This document shows, piece by piece, positions 11,217-23,727 of a stretch of DNA of 64,000 nt. The position numbers and the translations under genes are program-made. Source of the DNA: Cristatella mucedo (Eukaryota > Bryozoa > Phylactolaemata > Cristatellidae); assembly GCA_009760855.2 (NCBI GenBank), contig WPIO01000010.1:1100001-1164000 (forward strand), written 5' to 3'. Under the pieces are notes generated by a model. It did no database searches, was not told where the DNA came from, and saw nothing but the letters and a program-made list of their open reading frames with translations. Each line of letters starts with the position of its first letter. Within the stretch, counting starts at the first letter, position 1.

Positions 11217-12415
11217 GACTAAGATCGTCCGAGGTACCTCTGAAATATGGGGTACCTCAGGGTTTCGTGCTAGGTCCGGCTCTTTTCACGGTTTATACTC
11301 TCCCTCTTGCTGATGTGAGTGCCAAGCACAATCTAGGCTTTCACTTCTATGCAGATGACACTCAGCTGTGCCTTTGCTTTAATCCCTATCAGCCTTCGAG
11401 CACCTTGAATTCTCTCAACTCACTTGTTGCAGGTACTGGTGATATCCGCACATTGATGGTAGAAAATTTAAAACAATTAAAGGATGATAAAACTAACTTA
11501 CTAGTTAGGGGCGAACCCAGCGTGATTTAGAAATTGGAAAGGGTGACGCTCAAACTTGGCTCTGCTAGCATCTCCAGTTGAATCAGCTCGAAATCTAGGT
11601 GTCATGTTCCTAAGTGACCTCTCGTTGGACGACCATATCAGCTCCACATTAAAATCTGCCTACTTTCAGCTACATAACATTGCTAAAATTTAGATAAGAT
11701 TACCATTTCTAAGTTGGTCCATGCATTCGTGACATCGCATCTTGACTTCTGTAACTCACTGCTTACTGGCCTACCGGCATGTGCAATCAGGCGCTTACAG
11801 CTGGTACAAAACTCTGCAGCTAGGCTTGTCTGTCGTGTGCGTCGCAGGTGCAACATCACAGCACTTCTCGCCGACCTGCACTGGCTACCAGTCAAGCAAC
11901 GAATCGACTTCAAGGTTCTTTCGCTCACTTTTAGGTCACTGCGATCTCTGGCTCCAGACTATCTCTCAGATCTACTCCCCCACCAGGCCAAGCATCGTGC
12001 CACCCGCTTTTCGGAATCCAACAGTTTTCCAATACCTCGTACAAACCTCAAATCCTTTGGAGACCATGCATTTAGCTCGTATGCTCCCTAAGCCTGGAAA
12101 TCACTCCCGACTTGCGTCAGAATACCCCTGACTTGACCACATTTAAAAAGAACTTAAAAACACACCTACTTACGACAGCATTTAGTGGGTCCCTGTGATT
12201 CGTCCTTCATGTGCCTATGCGTTCTGACACTGTGCATGCTGCCACTAACCACATTTGCATGCTGACCCTGTGCATGTCACCCCTAACCATGTTATTCATG
12301 TTGTAAATCAAGCATGATATTACTTTGCAGCAAATTTAAAGCGCCTAGAAAGAGATTGAGTTCTCTGAGGGCGCTTTTTCAAGTGCCTTATTATTATTAT
12401 TATTAGTATTATCAT
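11217..12415 (+). mobile_element. LINE family A, 5'-truncated
   Basis: It starts in the RT palm just upstream of LKYGVPQG. It contains the FHFYADDTQL catalytic box near 11335-11375, the thumb, the carboxy-terminal domain (11714-12091 open for 125 codons), the 3' untranslated region, the terminal hairpin near 12338-12382 and a TTATTATTATTATT tail. Premature stops and frameshifts lie near 11528 and 11693. Confidence 0.9.
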
Positions 12416-13431
12416 TTGTTACAGCAATCGGTGGGTCTTTGTGATTGATGGCTTTGGTGCGCATGCTGCCTGTAGATGTTACCAATAAACATCTGTCAAG
12501 TGTCTAGACATAGAGAATAAGCTCTCTTAAGTCTCTAAACAAATGTATTTTTATTATTTGTGCACTTCTAGCCCACATTATTCCCTAGGATATCAAAAGT
12601 CTTACATGGGTTTCAAAATAGTTTATTTTATATTTAAAACTGCCATGACTTTGAATTTAATTTCTTCAACTATTAAACATGTATCCATAAAATATTTAAT
12701 TGCTGCAAAGATCAAATATTATTACCACATATCTCAGTAGTGTTTATGCATTAAAATGAATGCAGTTATATAACCCTCTGTAATGCTTGGTTTAGTATCA
12801 ATATTTGAAGTTCAATGATTATGACAGCCTAAAAGATGATGATTGTTCTCAATTAAGGTATCTAGATGTCTTTTCAATACAGTTTATAGATTTCGGGAAA
12901 TGTCAATCAACAAGTGGAGTCACCGACATTAGTCTGACCTGCAATGTCATAACTCAATAAATTAGCTGTTGCTACGATCTCGGTATCTTCGGCTCAGACT
13001 CAAGATGCCATTGGAGTTTATACATTTATTCACTGGCTGCTTTTTCAAAGAACCATGTAATTTCTTATCAAGGCAATCTTAATGTGGTCGATGACTTTAT
13101 TTCTGAAATGAAGTGGCTTTTTATGTTTTTGGCAATAGCTGATTATCCGGAAGTAACTGTTGCTGGCTTTTGAGGTTTTAAATACGGAAGAGGGTTGTCC
13201 AAGGTCCTTCGTTCTCCTGAAATATAAAACCTTACCAAAGGTAAGGCCAAGATTATTGCAAAGATACCTTCTTCTGGAATTTTTTAGTTCGGGCTAAAAT
13301 TCCAGGTCTACTTTTGTTTTGGTGACACATGTATGCAATCATTTTCTGGTTTTTCAAGTGGTGTAGCACGTGTGACTTTTGCTTTGGCCATTCTTTAGCT
13401 AAGAAACTGGAATATTAAAGGGTATACTGAG
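12416..13431. other. AT-rich stretch without recognised features
   Basis: No domain, repeat or RNA gene was recognised. Short frames appear on both strands but carry no recognisable motif. Weak minus-strand coding-like segments near 13060-13400 may continue the decayed frame at 13432-13860. Confidence 0.35.
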
Positions 13432-13860
13432 GTGGTGAAGAAGCCTCTGCATACCGGCCAGTCTTAGTTTTATTGGAGCAGTAGATGCGGCTCAGTATCT
13501 TCTCGGCCTTAGTGGTTTCAAGCTTAACTCGCATTGTTGTAGTATTCAATAACTGATTAAGATCCAATACAGCTTTACTCCAACTTTGAACCCGTACGGT
13601 CGCCTTATTCTTTATCTTTGCAGTGGTACCAGTAGGGATGTCTTCTCTGCATTTGTGTCGAAGATTAAAAGCACGGTTTTACTATTTCTGGGTAGATTGG
13701 ATGTCAATACCGGCTGTTGAACGGAGCCTGTCATGTATGGTTGTCAACATAACAGAAAACTACTGGTTGACTTCATCAGAAGGAAGCATAGGGCCGTCAC
13801 TGTCATCATCTGAGGATGTAACGTGTATGGGAAGCTTCGCCATCCTTCCGCATCTTATGC
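13432..13860 (-). pseudogene. Decayed frame of unknown origin
   Basis: On the minus strand one frame can be read for about 140 codons from an ATG near 13860 to a TAA near 13432, with stops at two places. The start is acidic (SSDDDSDG). The later part is helical-looking, with a run of K, T and E residues near RVKLETTKAEKILSRI. The composition looks protein-like, but I recognise no family. It could be the first ORF of a retroelement or a chance frame. Confidence 0.25.
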
Positions 13861-14591
13861 GATAAACGAGAGATTATGGCAGGACACAGCCACGGCTAGA
13901 TTACGACATCATCATACATGACACTGAATACTAGTTACACTCATGCTATCTTTGTGTTATGCAACTGTTTGCAGAGCTATAAAAATGGCTTTCAGGCTAT
14001 TAGTTGAGGATAATAAACCTAGAGAGCAGTGGTCTTACCAAATTAAATCTAAAGATTTGTATCTGCCTCCCACAAATTTTGTCCAGTGAATACAGCAGAT
14101 TGAAATGGATTGCTCTTGTTTGAGGTGAGTAGATGCGTTTCCAGCAAACGTATAACTGAGGATTTACTGATCACACCGGTTCTCTCTGCCGTTAGCAACC
14201 GTACTAAATTATTTATGTGAGTGTTGGGTGTTGGGTTGTCACGTTTCCTTTCACTATTCGTTTTTGAGTGTTATGCATTATAAATGAGGTGATCTGTTTG
14301 AAAATTTTCTATTGGTTTTCATTTGTTGCTTTCACAAGCTCTCGTTTCTATAGCCAATCAGATTGTGCAAACTTCGAAGCCAACAAATAACAAAGTGAAA
14401 TGAATCGGCCAGTGAGCCAGCACACATGCCTGCAACAGCTGCAGCTTCAGTCCATTTGGAGAAGTGATAAGTGGATGTAGCCAATTTTTTTATTTTATGA
14501 CTCGTGAAAGTGGCCGATCTTATTAATCCCGAATAGGTTCCATAATTTCCATGAGCTGGTTCAAGGCTGAGTGGTAGATCACTCAGATTAT

Positions 14592-14672
14592 ATTACCCCC
14601 TAGATTACCCCCCTACAGCTGATTACCCCCTACAGGAGTAGATTACCTAGTAGACTACCCCCCTACAGCTGG
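14592..14672. repeat. Short C-rich tandem-like repeat
   Basis: Variants of GATTACCCCCCTACAGCTG recur at least four times, with small indels. It lies immediately left of repeat D. Confidence 0.6.
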
Positions 14673-14689
14673 GTAGCGACATTGGCTTC

Positions 14690-16610
14690 CCGATACTCTT
14701 CTACGCCTATTTTATACAGCCACACAATTTTGTTTTAATTACACTCTTATAGTAATCGCAAGTGCGTTGAATGAATTATATGATTTTGAGCTATACATTT
14801 TCATTATCTTTTGGTGTGGCTCAACTTACACAAAAATCCTTGTAGGTCTTGCTCGTCAGCATAAATGTGTTGCAGGTTTACACCATAGATTACAATCCTT
14901 GCTCTACCCCTATGGGTAATCATGCTGTCTTTACAGCATATTTGAAGTTCCTAGACAATCATATACATCTTTGTGGGCCCCATACAATGCATTATAATTA
15001 ATATTATGAGGATTTCTCTAAAATAGGACGGGCTATTATGTTATTTTAAGTCAGAAAATCGCACGCATTTATGGCTTATTTTCAAAGTATCTTCCCTTTT
15101 TCTAATTAAAAAGCTCAATTTTTATTTATTTACAAAATATGTTTCTATTTATTTAAAAGAAAGATTTATTTTATTTAGTAATTTCATCGTCTGCTGAAAC
15201 ATCTTTTTTCAATCTCCTAAACCCTAAAGCATCCCTGGGTTTCTTGGGCCATCATTGCATTTAAAACCATGGGCATCAATCTCTCATGTCCAACGAATTA
15301 ACTCTTCAGCAGCTCGTGCCCATGTAGCGAGCATGTAACAACACAGCTGTCGATGATTTTATATGATCAATTTTTCACCCAAGTAATGACCTCTCGCTGT
15401 ACAGGCTTCACAAAGTCTCCACACTGATTTCTTTTCAATCTATTTTCAAGTGAGTCATTGAGGTGCATGAGCAAAGTCAATGTAATGTAATGTATCTCTG
15501 TCTGTAACTCCACAAAGTCATGAAGACTATGTGGGTGTTACGCAGGTGAGTATTGTATAGCACACTCACAGCCTAAGCGGCTTTCGGTACACATACGGTA
15601 GCCAACAGACTTCGTCTCACGCAAGAAAGAGAAAGTGGGAAGCATAGCAGAGTCATGAGAGCAGTTGAGGTAGTGAGTAGCACTGCACGCTCACGACCGC
15701 TGAAAAGGATAAGCCATAATCGGCCGCAGGAGAGTAGTTGTCGTTGCATAATAATTGTGGAAGCGAGTTCCACAGTCTAGAACCTGCAGAGTTAAATCTA
15801 CTGTCGCCAATGATCTTTAGGCGGAGGAATGGAACAGCTAATTTATTGTCCACACAGGACCTGAGGGCGAGAAGAGGCTGAAACTGGTGCAGCAGTTCAG
15901 CTAGGTACGAAGGAGCCAAGCTGTGGCGGGCCTTGTGGGTCAGCGTAAGAACTGTGCTCTGTATCCGTTGCTCAACCGGCATCCATCCTAGCTCTTTTAG
16001 CAAAGGAGACACGTGCTCAAACCTCTGGGACTTGAAGACTAGCCATATTCATAGTCAGCTGCAGTGGCCTACTTGCTTGCTTTGGTAACCCAGCCAAAAA
16101 GAAATTACAAAAATCCATCCGAGACAGAATTAAGGAGCTACTTAAATTGTTTACAAGCCACTGTAGAACACAGCTCCTAATCTTGGATAAGGATTGGACG
16201 TGATGGCTAGCTGTAGAAGCAGTCTTCTGAATGAAGCTTTTAAAATTGAGGCAGCTGTCGAAAACCACACCTAAATTATCAAGAGCCTGGATTATGTATT
16301 ATTTATTTATTTGTTTTATTTATTATTTATTAATCATCTGAAGCCTAGGCAGCCATTCCGGCAGGAATCATTATTAGATGTATATTCATCTATCTGCAAG
16401 GACGTTCTTTATATCTTTAGTGCTGTGAGTGCTGGCTAAAATCCAGACTCGCAGACCTTTTGGCCACCATGCACAACAAGTAGCAGAGAAACATTGACCG
16501 TCTTCCTTGGAACTTATCGCGCCGACCAGGCTTTTTTGGTTTCAAGAAGTTAAAAGCGTTTGATGATATCTCCCTTGTTCTTACTGATGATTAGATTTAA
16601 ACATTACGTA
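14690..16610. repeat. Interspersed repeat D, copy 1, split by LINE B
   Basis: Segments 14690-15480 and 16330-16610 align in order with 55000-56240, for example ACAATGCATTATAAT, TTTACAGCAT and CTTACTGATGATTAGATTT. The intervening 15482-16290 is a LINE B insertion absent from the other copy. No open frame was recognised in D itself. The element class is unknown. Confidence 0.7.
15482..16290 (-). mobile_element. LINE family B, 5'-truncated
   Basis: From the 3' end inward: an ACATT-unit tail (antisense, 15478-15492), a 3' hairpin around 15510-15540, the 3' untranslated region, and coding for the RT thumb and carboxy-terminal domain. The frame 15653-16012 carries MSPLLKELGWMPVEQRI, then SLAPSYLAELL and RLWNSLPQL. 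The frame 16017-16268 carries HVQSLSKIRSCV and MDFCNFFLAGLP. The family arrangement resembles LINE A, but the sequence and tail are distinct. Confidence 0.85.
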
Positions 16611-18100
16611 CTTGACTAGGTTTATGACATACGTAAGCTATATACCGTTACCTTGCTCTGCTGCAAACTGCATACCTACCTGCCCGTTAGATAGGTACGT
16701 CATAGGTTCCAAAACTTCAACTGTTTAACAGTTAATGGGTGAGGCAGCTCATATTACTATTGGTCAGTGACCTAGCATTGGTTTAAGTCGGTTTTTAGGA
16801 AAGCGTAATACAATCTGCTGTGCAATAAATTAATAATCTCCCTTTTGAAGATCAGAGAACAACGAGTTTCAGGTCACGGCAGACTTTTGGTTTACCACTC
16901 TAAAACGATGACTATAGAATACTGACTTCCTATTTTTATAATTCAGGTTATGCTATTAATGCAAAGAGTCGTGTAATCTGACATTTTAGCATGCAAATTT
17001 TTTCTAATTACACGAATCTTTGTAATCAAGTACAAAATCTGATGAACCGCGCATTTATGGTGTACATACTCTTGCAATGCCTAATTATTTTAGTTGTCAA
17101 TTATTTAACTTCGTATAGTTAGAGTATTATTAAGCAATTACATTTTAATTATACGTCAAATTTTAAGGTGAAAAACTCAAAGTTAAACGCAGAGATATTC
17201 CCAGAGATGGCAATCGTATTGGTAATAGAGCACTCATACTAAATTTGGTTGTTAGCGGCTGACTGATTACCTTATGTCTGATTTTGGCCTCATCTGTTCC
17301 TCATCTCTCAGGTTTATTAAAGACAGTTTCTTAATGAATGGCAAACCCAATGATAAATGCTACAATTCTTTAGCTAGCCTCGTTAGCATCTTGGCCCTAA
17401 ATCGCCGCGATCTTGCATCTAAACACTGGTTTGCTTTAAAGTTAGCTTATTTTGCCACGATTCTACATTTGTTACATCTAATTATTCTTGTGAATGAGAT
17501 TTTAATGGCTGTAAGAAAAAACTCATGCTCATCTTTTCCCACCACACATGCAGAGAGGCAAGATACCAATACTAGTCCAAAAAGCGAAGCCATCACCACA
17601 ACCCAAGCCGTCACGCTTTTCGCAACTCGTTGCAATTGTTGCATCCAAGAAACAGATTTCGATGACCAGAAATAGTAATGCTTTGCCAAGCAAAGCTGAC
17701 CACATCACATCAAAGTACTTCATACTATAACAATCTTGCATGTTAATGGATGCATTCGAAATGAATGCTAAGGAGAGCACATAAATCTCATTACTAGATC
17801 TTATAACAGCAGCATAAAATATGATCTTTATTGAAAAGAACTAGCTCCAAGGTCAGGGTTTGTCTTAGAAATTGCAGCAGCGCCCTTCATGGTCGTTAAA
17901 ATATAAGTGTTACCAGACATTCAATCCCAAAGACAAAAATATTTAATTTCTCAAACAGTTTTACGATTTTTACTTCAGGACCAGCTTACACTAGTTATTT
18001 CATTTAGCCATTCTCATCTGGATCTCAGAAGATCATTCGACCTAGAGACATCACAGCTCTAAACACCACATTTTCAGTGTAGGTGGATTTACATTATGGT
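16611..18100. other. AT-rich stretch without recognised features
   Basis: The longest frame, plus 17274-17675 (133 codons), has no recognisable domain. Frames on the opposite strand overlap it. Nothing here can be supported as a gene. Confidence 0.35.
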
Positions 18101-18104
18101 CATT

Positions 18105-18640
18105 GCAAATTATTACACAGAGGTTTTATATTGAATTTTTTATATAAGCATCCACAACCATAAAACAAATAACCACCTGAATTTAGAATGGAACGCAATA
18201 AATTATTGCTGTTAATCAAAATGCAATGGTCAATGTTTTTGTTTCTTACTAGTAAAAGATTAACATGTCTATCTGCAATTTTTTTGAAAATTGTGTATTC
18301 TTTAGTAATGATGCCTCTGTATTCCCATTAAATTTGAACATGTTTAAACTTACACCTTGTATTTCGCTAATAATTTAATAACAACTGCTTTAAGATGCCA
18401 ATCAATTCCAAGGATAGAATCCTTTATGCTTTTATATGTAGTGCCTACATGATGCTTAAGATATTCTGTTTACCATTCCTTTTAAAAGGATTTACAAATC
18501 TTAGCAAATAACCATAACGCAGAGTCATTATCACTATCTTGTACATTATCACATCGATTTTTACTGAAAATATTTTTTGGAGATAAAATATTCCTTAGAC
18601 CTCTTCTTTGCACAAAATTACCAATAACAAAAGTTAATAA
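18105..18640 (-). pseudogene. Possible amino-terminal remnant of a virus-type DNA polymerase B
   Basis: Read on the minus strand through several frameshifts, two blocks look like the region upstream of the exonuclease domain in Polinton/adintovirus-type polymerases. One has VNLLLVRNKNIDHCILI followed by a G-x-x-F-Y-G-C-G-C-L segment (18125-18280). The other, upstream, has NVQDSDND and a hydrophobic GIDWHLK segment. The order VNLLL...H-x-x-L-I then a cysteine-containing block also occurs in the polymerase at 46859-46970. The match is by eye and no catalytic motif is present. Confidence 0.35.
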
Positions 18641-18748
18641 ACGAATTTCATCTGTAATCCGTCCTAATCCAACATAATTTGTATACGAAAGTTCAATAGG
18701 TTTTATAATAGTATAATTTTTTTAGATATTACTTAATGCTACCTATTT

Positions 18749-19033
18749 CTAACAGATACACATAAACACGAACCTGACATCATAAGAGCCAGCAAGTGGA
18801 TTTCTCATAAATAAGTTAAAATAAGTATTCAACGTAATTGAATTAAATCTATTATATATACTGGATAATATCTTAGAATAAGAAATAAAAAATTCAGTGA
18901 AGAAATCATCCCTGTTTTTATTGGTAACTATACCTCTTTCTATTAACTCATACAACTCAATAATAACACTTCCAAAATCTTTTATTAACCTGGAAGGTGG
19001 GTGCCTTTTGTAATCTAGTTGGAGTAATATCAT
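18749..19033 (-). CDS. Open frame of unknown function (94 aa)
   Basis: An uninterrupted minus-strand frame in very AT-rich DNA, rich in F, I, Y and N. It lies upstream of, and in the same orientation as, the possible polymerase remnant. It might be part of a decayed virus-like element or a chance frame. No motif was recognised. Confidence 0.2.
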   Translation of the reverse strand: MILLQLDYKRHPPSRLIKDFGSVIIELYELIERGIVTNKNRDDFFTEFFISYSKILSSIYNRFNSITLNTYFNLFMRNPLAGSYDVRFVFMCIC

Positions 19034-19343
19034 AAGTGTTTAGAGGCCTTCTTGTGTCACAATAAAATAATTTTCCTTCCTGGTATTATTCGTCCTTGCA
19101 TCAAGTGAGATAAAATTGTTTCATGTATAATATATCAATTAATACTAGAATAATCATAATATTAAAAAAAACTGACAAGTATAATGTTGTATGGAAATGC
19201 CACGTTTGATGGGTTGAATCATTGCTACCAGAGAAAGTGAGCTTCAGTCCGGCCCCACTATAGTTTCATAGTTAGAAAAACAAGTAGTTGCGGGGTCATA
19301 AAAACATATTCGTGTACACGGACACACGCTCACACACACGAAC

Positions 19344-19450
19344 GGCTGGGAGGGATGAAATTCAAGGTACCACTGAGTGCCATCTGCTTAGAAGTAAAAG
19401 CCAAGATTGTGCCTGGCAATCACGTCGGCTAGAGGAAGAGTATAAACCAA
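19344..19450 (-). mobile_element. Short LINE A reverse transcriptase fragment
   Basis: About 105 bp matches the antisense of the LINE A segment spanning the FYADDTQL box and the preceding VYTLPLADV segment. Both flanks are unrelated, so it is a small relic. Confidence 0.75.
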
Positions 19451-21980
19451 GAGCCCTAGTAGGTTAAATCTTGTCTTTCCAAGTGACTTGCAGTTCAATT
19501 TGATAGGGTAGGTTAGTTTTTGGTAAAATCCCTTGTTCAGATACTACTCGATTAATTGGTTTCGTAATGGAATTAATCAGGAAAGGAATTCGTATTTTTT
19601 TAAAGAATCAAGTCAAAAGAACAGCGTTTAGGGCTGTAAAAGCTCACGTGCAAATATTATATTTAACCGTGTGCTTGTTCTGTGGTAGAAGCAGTTGTAC
19701 ATACTGCCCAAGGAAATTAGAGAGTATGAGCAATACATCCTGAACATTGGGCCAATGAAAAATCCCACATTGCTCAAGTATTATTTGCTTAACTTTAGCA
19801 CTGCCTGGGACACTATAGTAAAAGATTTGCGAGATCACTAAGCTTATGGCGGATGACTATCCTAAACTAAGCTGTTCTTGGATATTTGCTTTAGCCGCGT
19901 CGTACTGATTATATTGAGAGACTGTTTTAGATTTAAGATGACCTCTTGCCTAAAAATAGCTTTGTAACAATGACATCAATATGGTGTAGTTATGAGGTAT
20001 ATTTGTGGGTCAGTGATGCTCAGGAGCTCTAGTTTTTAAGACATGCAAATGTGTCTATTTTCATGATACAGTATTATATTTTTGCATGCTGAACTATATT
20101 GTGTGTGCCAAATCTCATAGATAATAACTAAATATTACTGTGAAAAACCCCACGACTATTTTACTGATAGTCTTTGCATATGCTTGAAAAGGCGGTTCAA
20201 TATTACATTTACCGAATCAACGTGCTTGGGAGGATGAAGAACCGGCCAGTATCTGGACGCCCTCACGCATTTACCCAGAGTGATGACCAGCTCCTGAAAG
20301 CTGTATGACGGAATGTCTGTCATCCACCAGCGGAATTCCCTGCCAAAACCTTCAAAATTAGTTCCAGCACGATCCTTGTCGAGATGATAAAGTGCTCAAG
20401 GCTTAAAGAGTGTGTTTTCTAAGACTACATTTGGTCAGAACTGTGCTCGGCCGGAAGGAAGGTCGGAAGGAAGTCCGGCCACTGGAGCGTCATTCTGGCG
20501 AAAAGGCGACAGTATACCATAGAGAGCAATACTTGCCTAATCTTCTTGCAAAGCTCACTGCTGTTGTCCGAGCAACTGAATGACTAAGCAACATGGCAGC
20601 AAAGGCCAGCGATCCTGACCGCTCAGGAGCTTAATGTGCTACCGATGCTGTGATGACTGCATAGATACCTCTGCCTGTGGTGACTGTACTGGTGCTGTCT
20701 GAGGTGACTTTTCCACTGGTGCTTTGATGATTGCAAATCACGAGCTGCAGGGGGCCTATGATGACAGTGCTACTATTGCCCTTGATAGCTTTAAATTAAA
20801 TAAAACCTCGGGGTAATTTTGGAATGAAACCAGATTTTCCCTAGGAGTTTAGCTTTAGGTACTTCAACGGTCAACCGTAGACATCGGATTAAGACAAATA
20901 TAGATTGGAACGTTTTTTAAGGCTACACGCGGTCATAACGGAGCTATCTACTTCGTGTTTTGCACTTTATCACGACCCAAATAGCTATCACTCACTTCCG
21001 AACAAAGAAAAACTCTGGGCTGGTGCGTATTAGGTTTTCCAAAAAAATAAATGGTAAGACATTTAATCATAATTCTGACTTCGTGTATCAAATTTGTTTA
21101 GATAAATCGGTGACAAAAAGAGCCCACAGATTTATATTATACCGACTGTTAACAGCAAGCAGTAAAAAGTTCCTGCAATATTAATGGGCGAGAGAACACA
21201 TTATAAAGATATCACCGAGTCAATAATTTACTGAATTATTTTATAAATTAGATTATTTCTATTTTCTGCCTTTACTTCAAACCAATTCAATTGTGACTGG
21301 GTAAAATATTTCAGAAGTAAGTGGGAAATTGTATCACTAGTATCACTACCGTTATTTAAACCTGGCTACAATTGTGTCTGTGTTTAATCATGAAGTCCTT
21401 TAACATTTCTAGTAACATATACTTGGAAATTGCTCTGTCATAGTGTTCCACCTACTTAAGGTAGTGCTAATCTAGTTCCATGTAAGTGTTTCAATTATTC
21501 CAAACCTAGATAACCACCAAACGCTTCAGTTTATTATAATCTGTTTACCTGCGAACGACAGTTTAATGCCTGCTGTCACCTATGTCATATCTCCTAAAAT
21601 AATGATCCAATCACCTTAAAACTTTGGAATACATCATTGATGATAGTTACATATCATTACAGCCTTCTCGCGTACATATTGGATCTCAGTAGCTAGACTT
21701 ATTTTGATCAAAACTGGCTGTGTTTGTCATGATAAGATTTTGTCATCCTTTCACTCACATGTCGTAAAAATGTCACAGGTAGGCTAATAGTGACCCGATC
21801 AACGTGATATTCGAAATACACGCTCGTAGGTATGTGTTTTCAAGTTGTAAGGCGACAAACATAGTAACACGATCTTGTTTTTCGTCACCTACATGCTTTG
21901 ACAGCTTAAGTTGGCTACTCTGAATGCTGCCCCAGCAGTATTACTTGATACCTCATCAATTGTGCAACTTGGTCGATACT
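19451..21980. other. AT-rich stretch; weak Tc1-like trace at 20220-20420
   Basis: Near 20225-20400 the plus strand reads NRPVSGRPHAFTQSDDQLLKAV, similar in style to the helix-turn-helix linker of Tc1/mariner transposases (GRP followed by a D-D basic segment). It lacks any DDE domain. Apart from a 74-codon frame at 20960-21184 with no motif, nothing else is supported here. Confidence 0.25.
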
Positions 21981-21982
21981 GG

Positions 21983-22470
21983 GCCGATCGGTGTGAAATT
22001 TGGAGTATAGGTGGAGCTCACCTGTCTCCACGTCCCCCCTTCCCGTGCGTCTAGGTATGACAGACGTTTATGCATATAATGTGCCTGTCACAAAATGTCC
22101 CTGGGCTGTGGTCGTGATGACAGTCAACAGTTTGAAGTCAATTTTTTTAAATTTTTTGTGTTAAGGTTAGCATGGAGTCAAGTGTTTTGATTTTATGGTA
22201 AAACAGTCTATGGCTGAGTTGCAGTGCTATACGTGACCTTGGAATTTTACAGGTCATCGGAAGGTCAACACAGCAGCTATATCACATCAAACGATAGCTT
22301 ATGTTACCAGTGTTCTTTTTGCCGATTTCCATGCCATTCATTTCATTGGTCTTTGTGCAATATTATTAAATGTGCTTTGGGGGATTACTCCCACTACTGG
22401 CCGGCATTTTGGGGGATCACTCCTAATATTAGCCTGTCTATCGGTTCATGCCCCCTGTATCATATTCCTA
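21983..22470. repeat. Interspersed repeat E, copy 1
   Basis: It aligns with 35318-35825: CGATCGGTGTGAAATTTGG at the start, then GGTGGAGCTCACCTGTCTCCAC, GATGACAGTCAACAGTTTGA, GGTCAACAC and ATATCACATCAAA. No frame was recognised. The second copy lies shortly downstream of a Mutator-like transposase remnant, so E might be the non-coding end of that element family. Confidence 0.7.
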
Positions 22471-22956
22471 CAGGTATGCCACTACGTAAAAATCTGGCGT
22501 CTCTAGCGACCTAAGGTGAAAATCCTAGATCAACAACTTGCTGCAACAATACTGATAGCTAATAACGGAGTGAGTTGGCAAAAATTGAATTCATTGAGGT
22601 TATTGAAAAAAGACATTTACAAAAATTACCTTTTATCGGGTGAACATGTGTATCATAATTTATGATATAGACGCTTGCACTTCACGATCCTGAAAGTTTT
22701 TGTGAGCACAGCATTAGGAAGTACATCAAATCCGTGATAAAAGGCAAGGTCAAAATATAAGCTGAAGAGGCTCACCTACGCCTTCATAAATCATTAGGCC
22801 ATGACCAAATTTATTTTTTAATTTTTCAATAATGATTTTATTAATGTACAATTGGGGAACATTTACTAAACGGAACAATTTACTAGTATGGGATTAAGCC
22901 TACTCAGTTTTTGGTAAAATTGGGTAAAAAAGTCAATTATTTTTTTTAGTGGTCTT

Positions 22957-23520
22957 TTACACGATAAACATGTCAAACACATTTCTGGTGAGCGATTTAT
23001 CCATTTTACCGTGAATAGTGACAACTTTAATGTTTCCATCGGTCAGATAACTTAGACATCCTAGTCTAACTCCATCGTTAGGATCTACTGGGTCATTCGT
23101 AGTCCTGACAGCATTTCCGCTCATATAAAATGTTCCGCTCAGAGTATCACCTGCTTTTTTAACCAAATTGGAATTTATGTATGCTAAATTTGAGACTAAT
23201 TTGCTAAATATTAGGAAGTTTCTTCAGTTATTTTATTATCCACAGTTATATCAGCTATCACAAAGCCCCCTCTCACAGTGCCTTTATTGGTAGTTCAGTA
23301 TCTGCAAATTTTTTCTTGCAGCATCTGAAAGGTTTCCAGAATTTTGTAAATCAATTATTCGATGGTTAATCATATCAAGATCACCATCTACAGTAGTTCC
23401 TCAATATGCTTTAGGGACAAAGTACGCATCTATATATTTTCTGTGAACTGCATCTCCTTGATCAACAGGACCACCTTAATTTTAATGAGATTTCCAATAA
23501 TGTTAAGATTCCTAAAAGAG
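22957..23520 (-). pseudogene. Fibre-like (phage-tail-type repeat) protein remnant
   Basis: The minus-strand frame 22957-23166 contains KKAGDTLSGTFYMSGNAV followed by DPVDPNDGVRLGCLSYL. Upstream on the same strand (about 23330-23510), through one frameshift and stops, a similar unit reads LNIIGNLI, then GGPVDQGDAVHRKYID, then VDGDLDMINHRIIDL. The pattern G-D-x-(L/M)-x-G-x-(L/F)-x-M-x-G-N followed by D-P-x-D-x-x-D-(A/G)-V is the repeat found in tail-fibre/collar-type and virus fibre proteins. An attachment role is inferred from the family pattern only. The gene is broken and incomplete. Confidence 0.55.
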
Positions 23521-23727
23521 TGTCTCCAGTTCTTGTTTTATAATTTCAGCAGATCCCATTTTTTCTATATCCTAAATATATCTACTATACAAAATTGAGA
23601 ATGCAATTTGACCTATATCGTAGTAAGTAGAAAAAGTGTGATTCAATTTCCTCAAGAATATAGAATAAAAACAAAAATCGATCTCAATGATACACAATAT
23701 GTAAAACATATCATCTAGCTCCGGAAT

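Noticed and set aside
17274-17675. A 133-codon plus-strand gene
   Set aside because: No recognised motif, overlapping open frames on the opposite strand, and no supporting signals.
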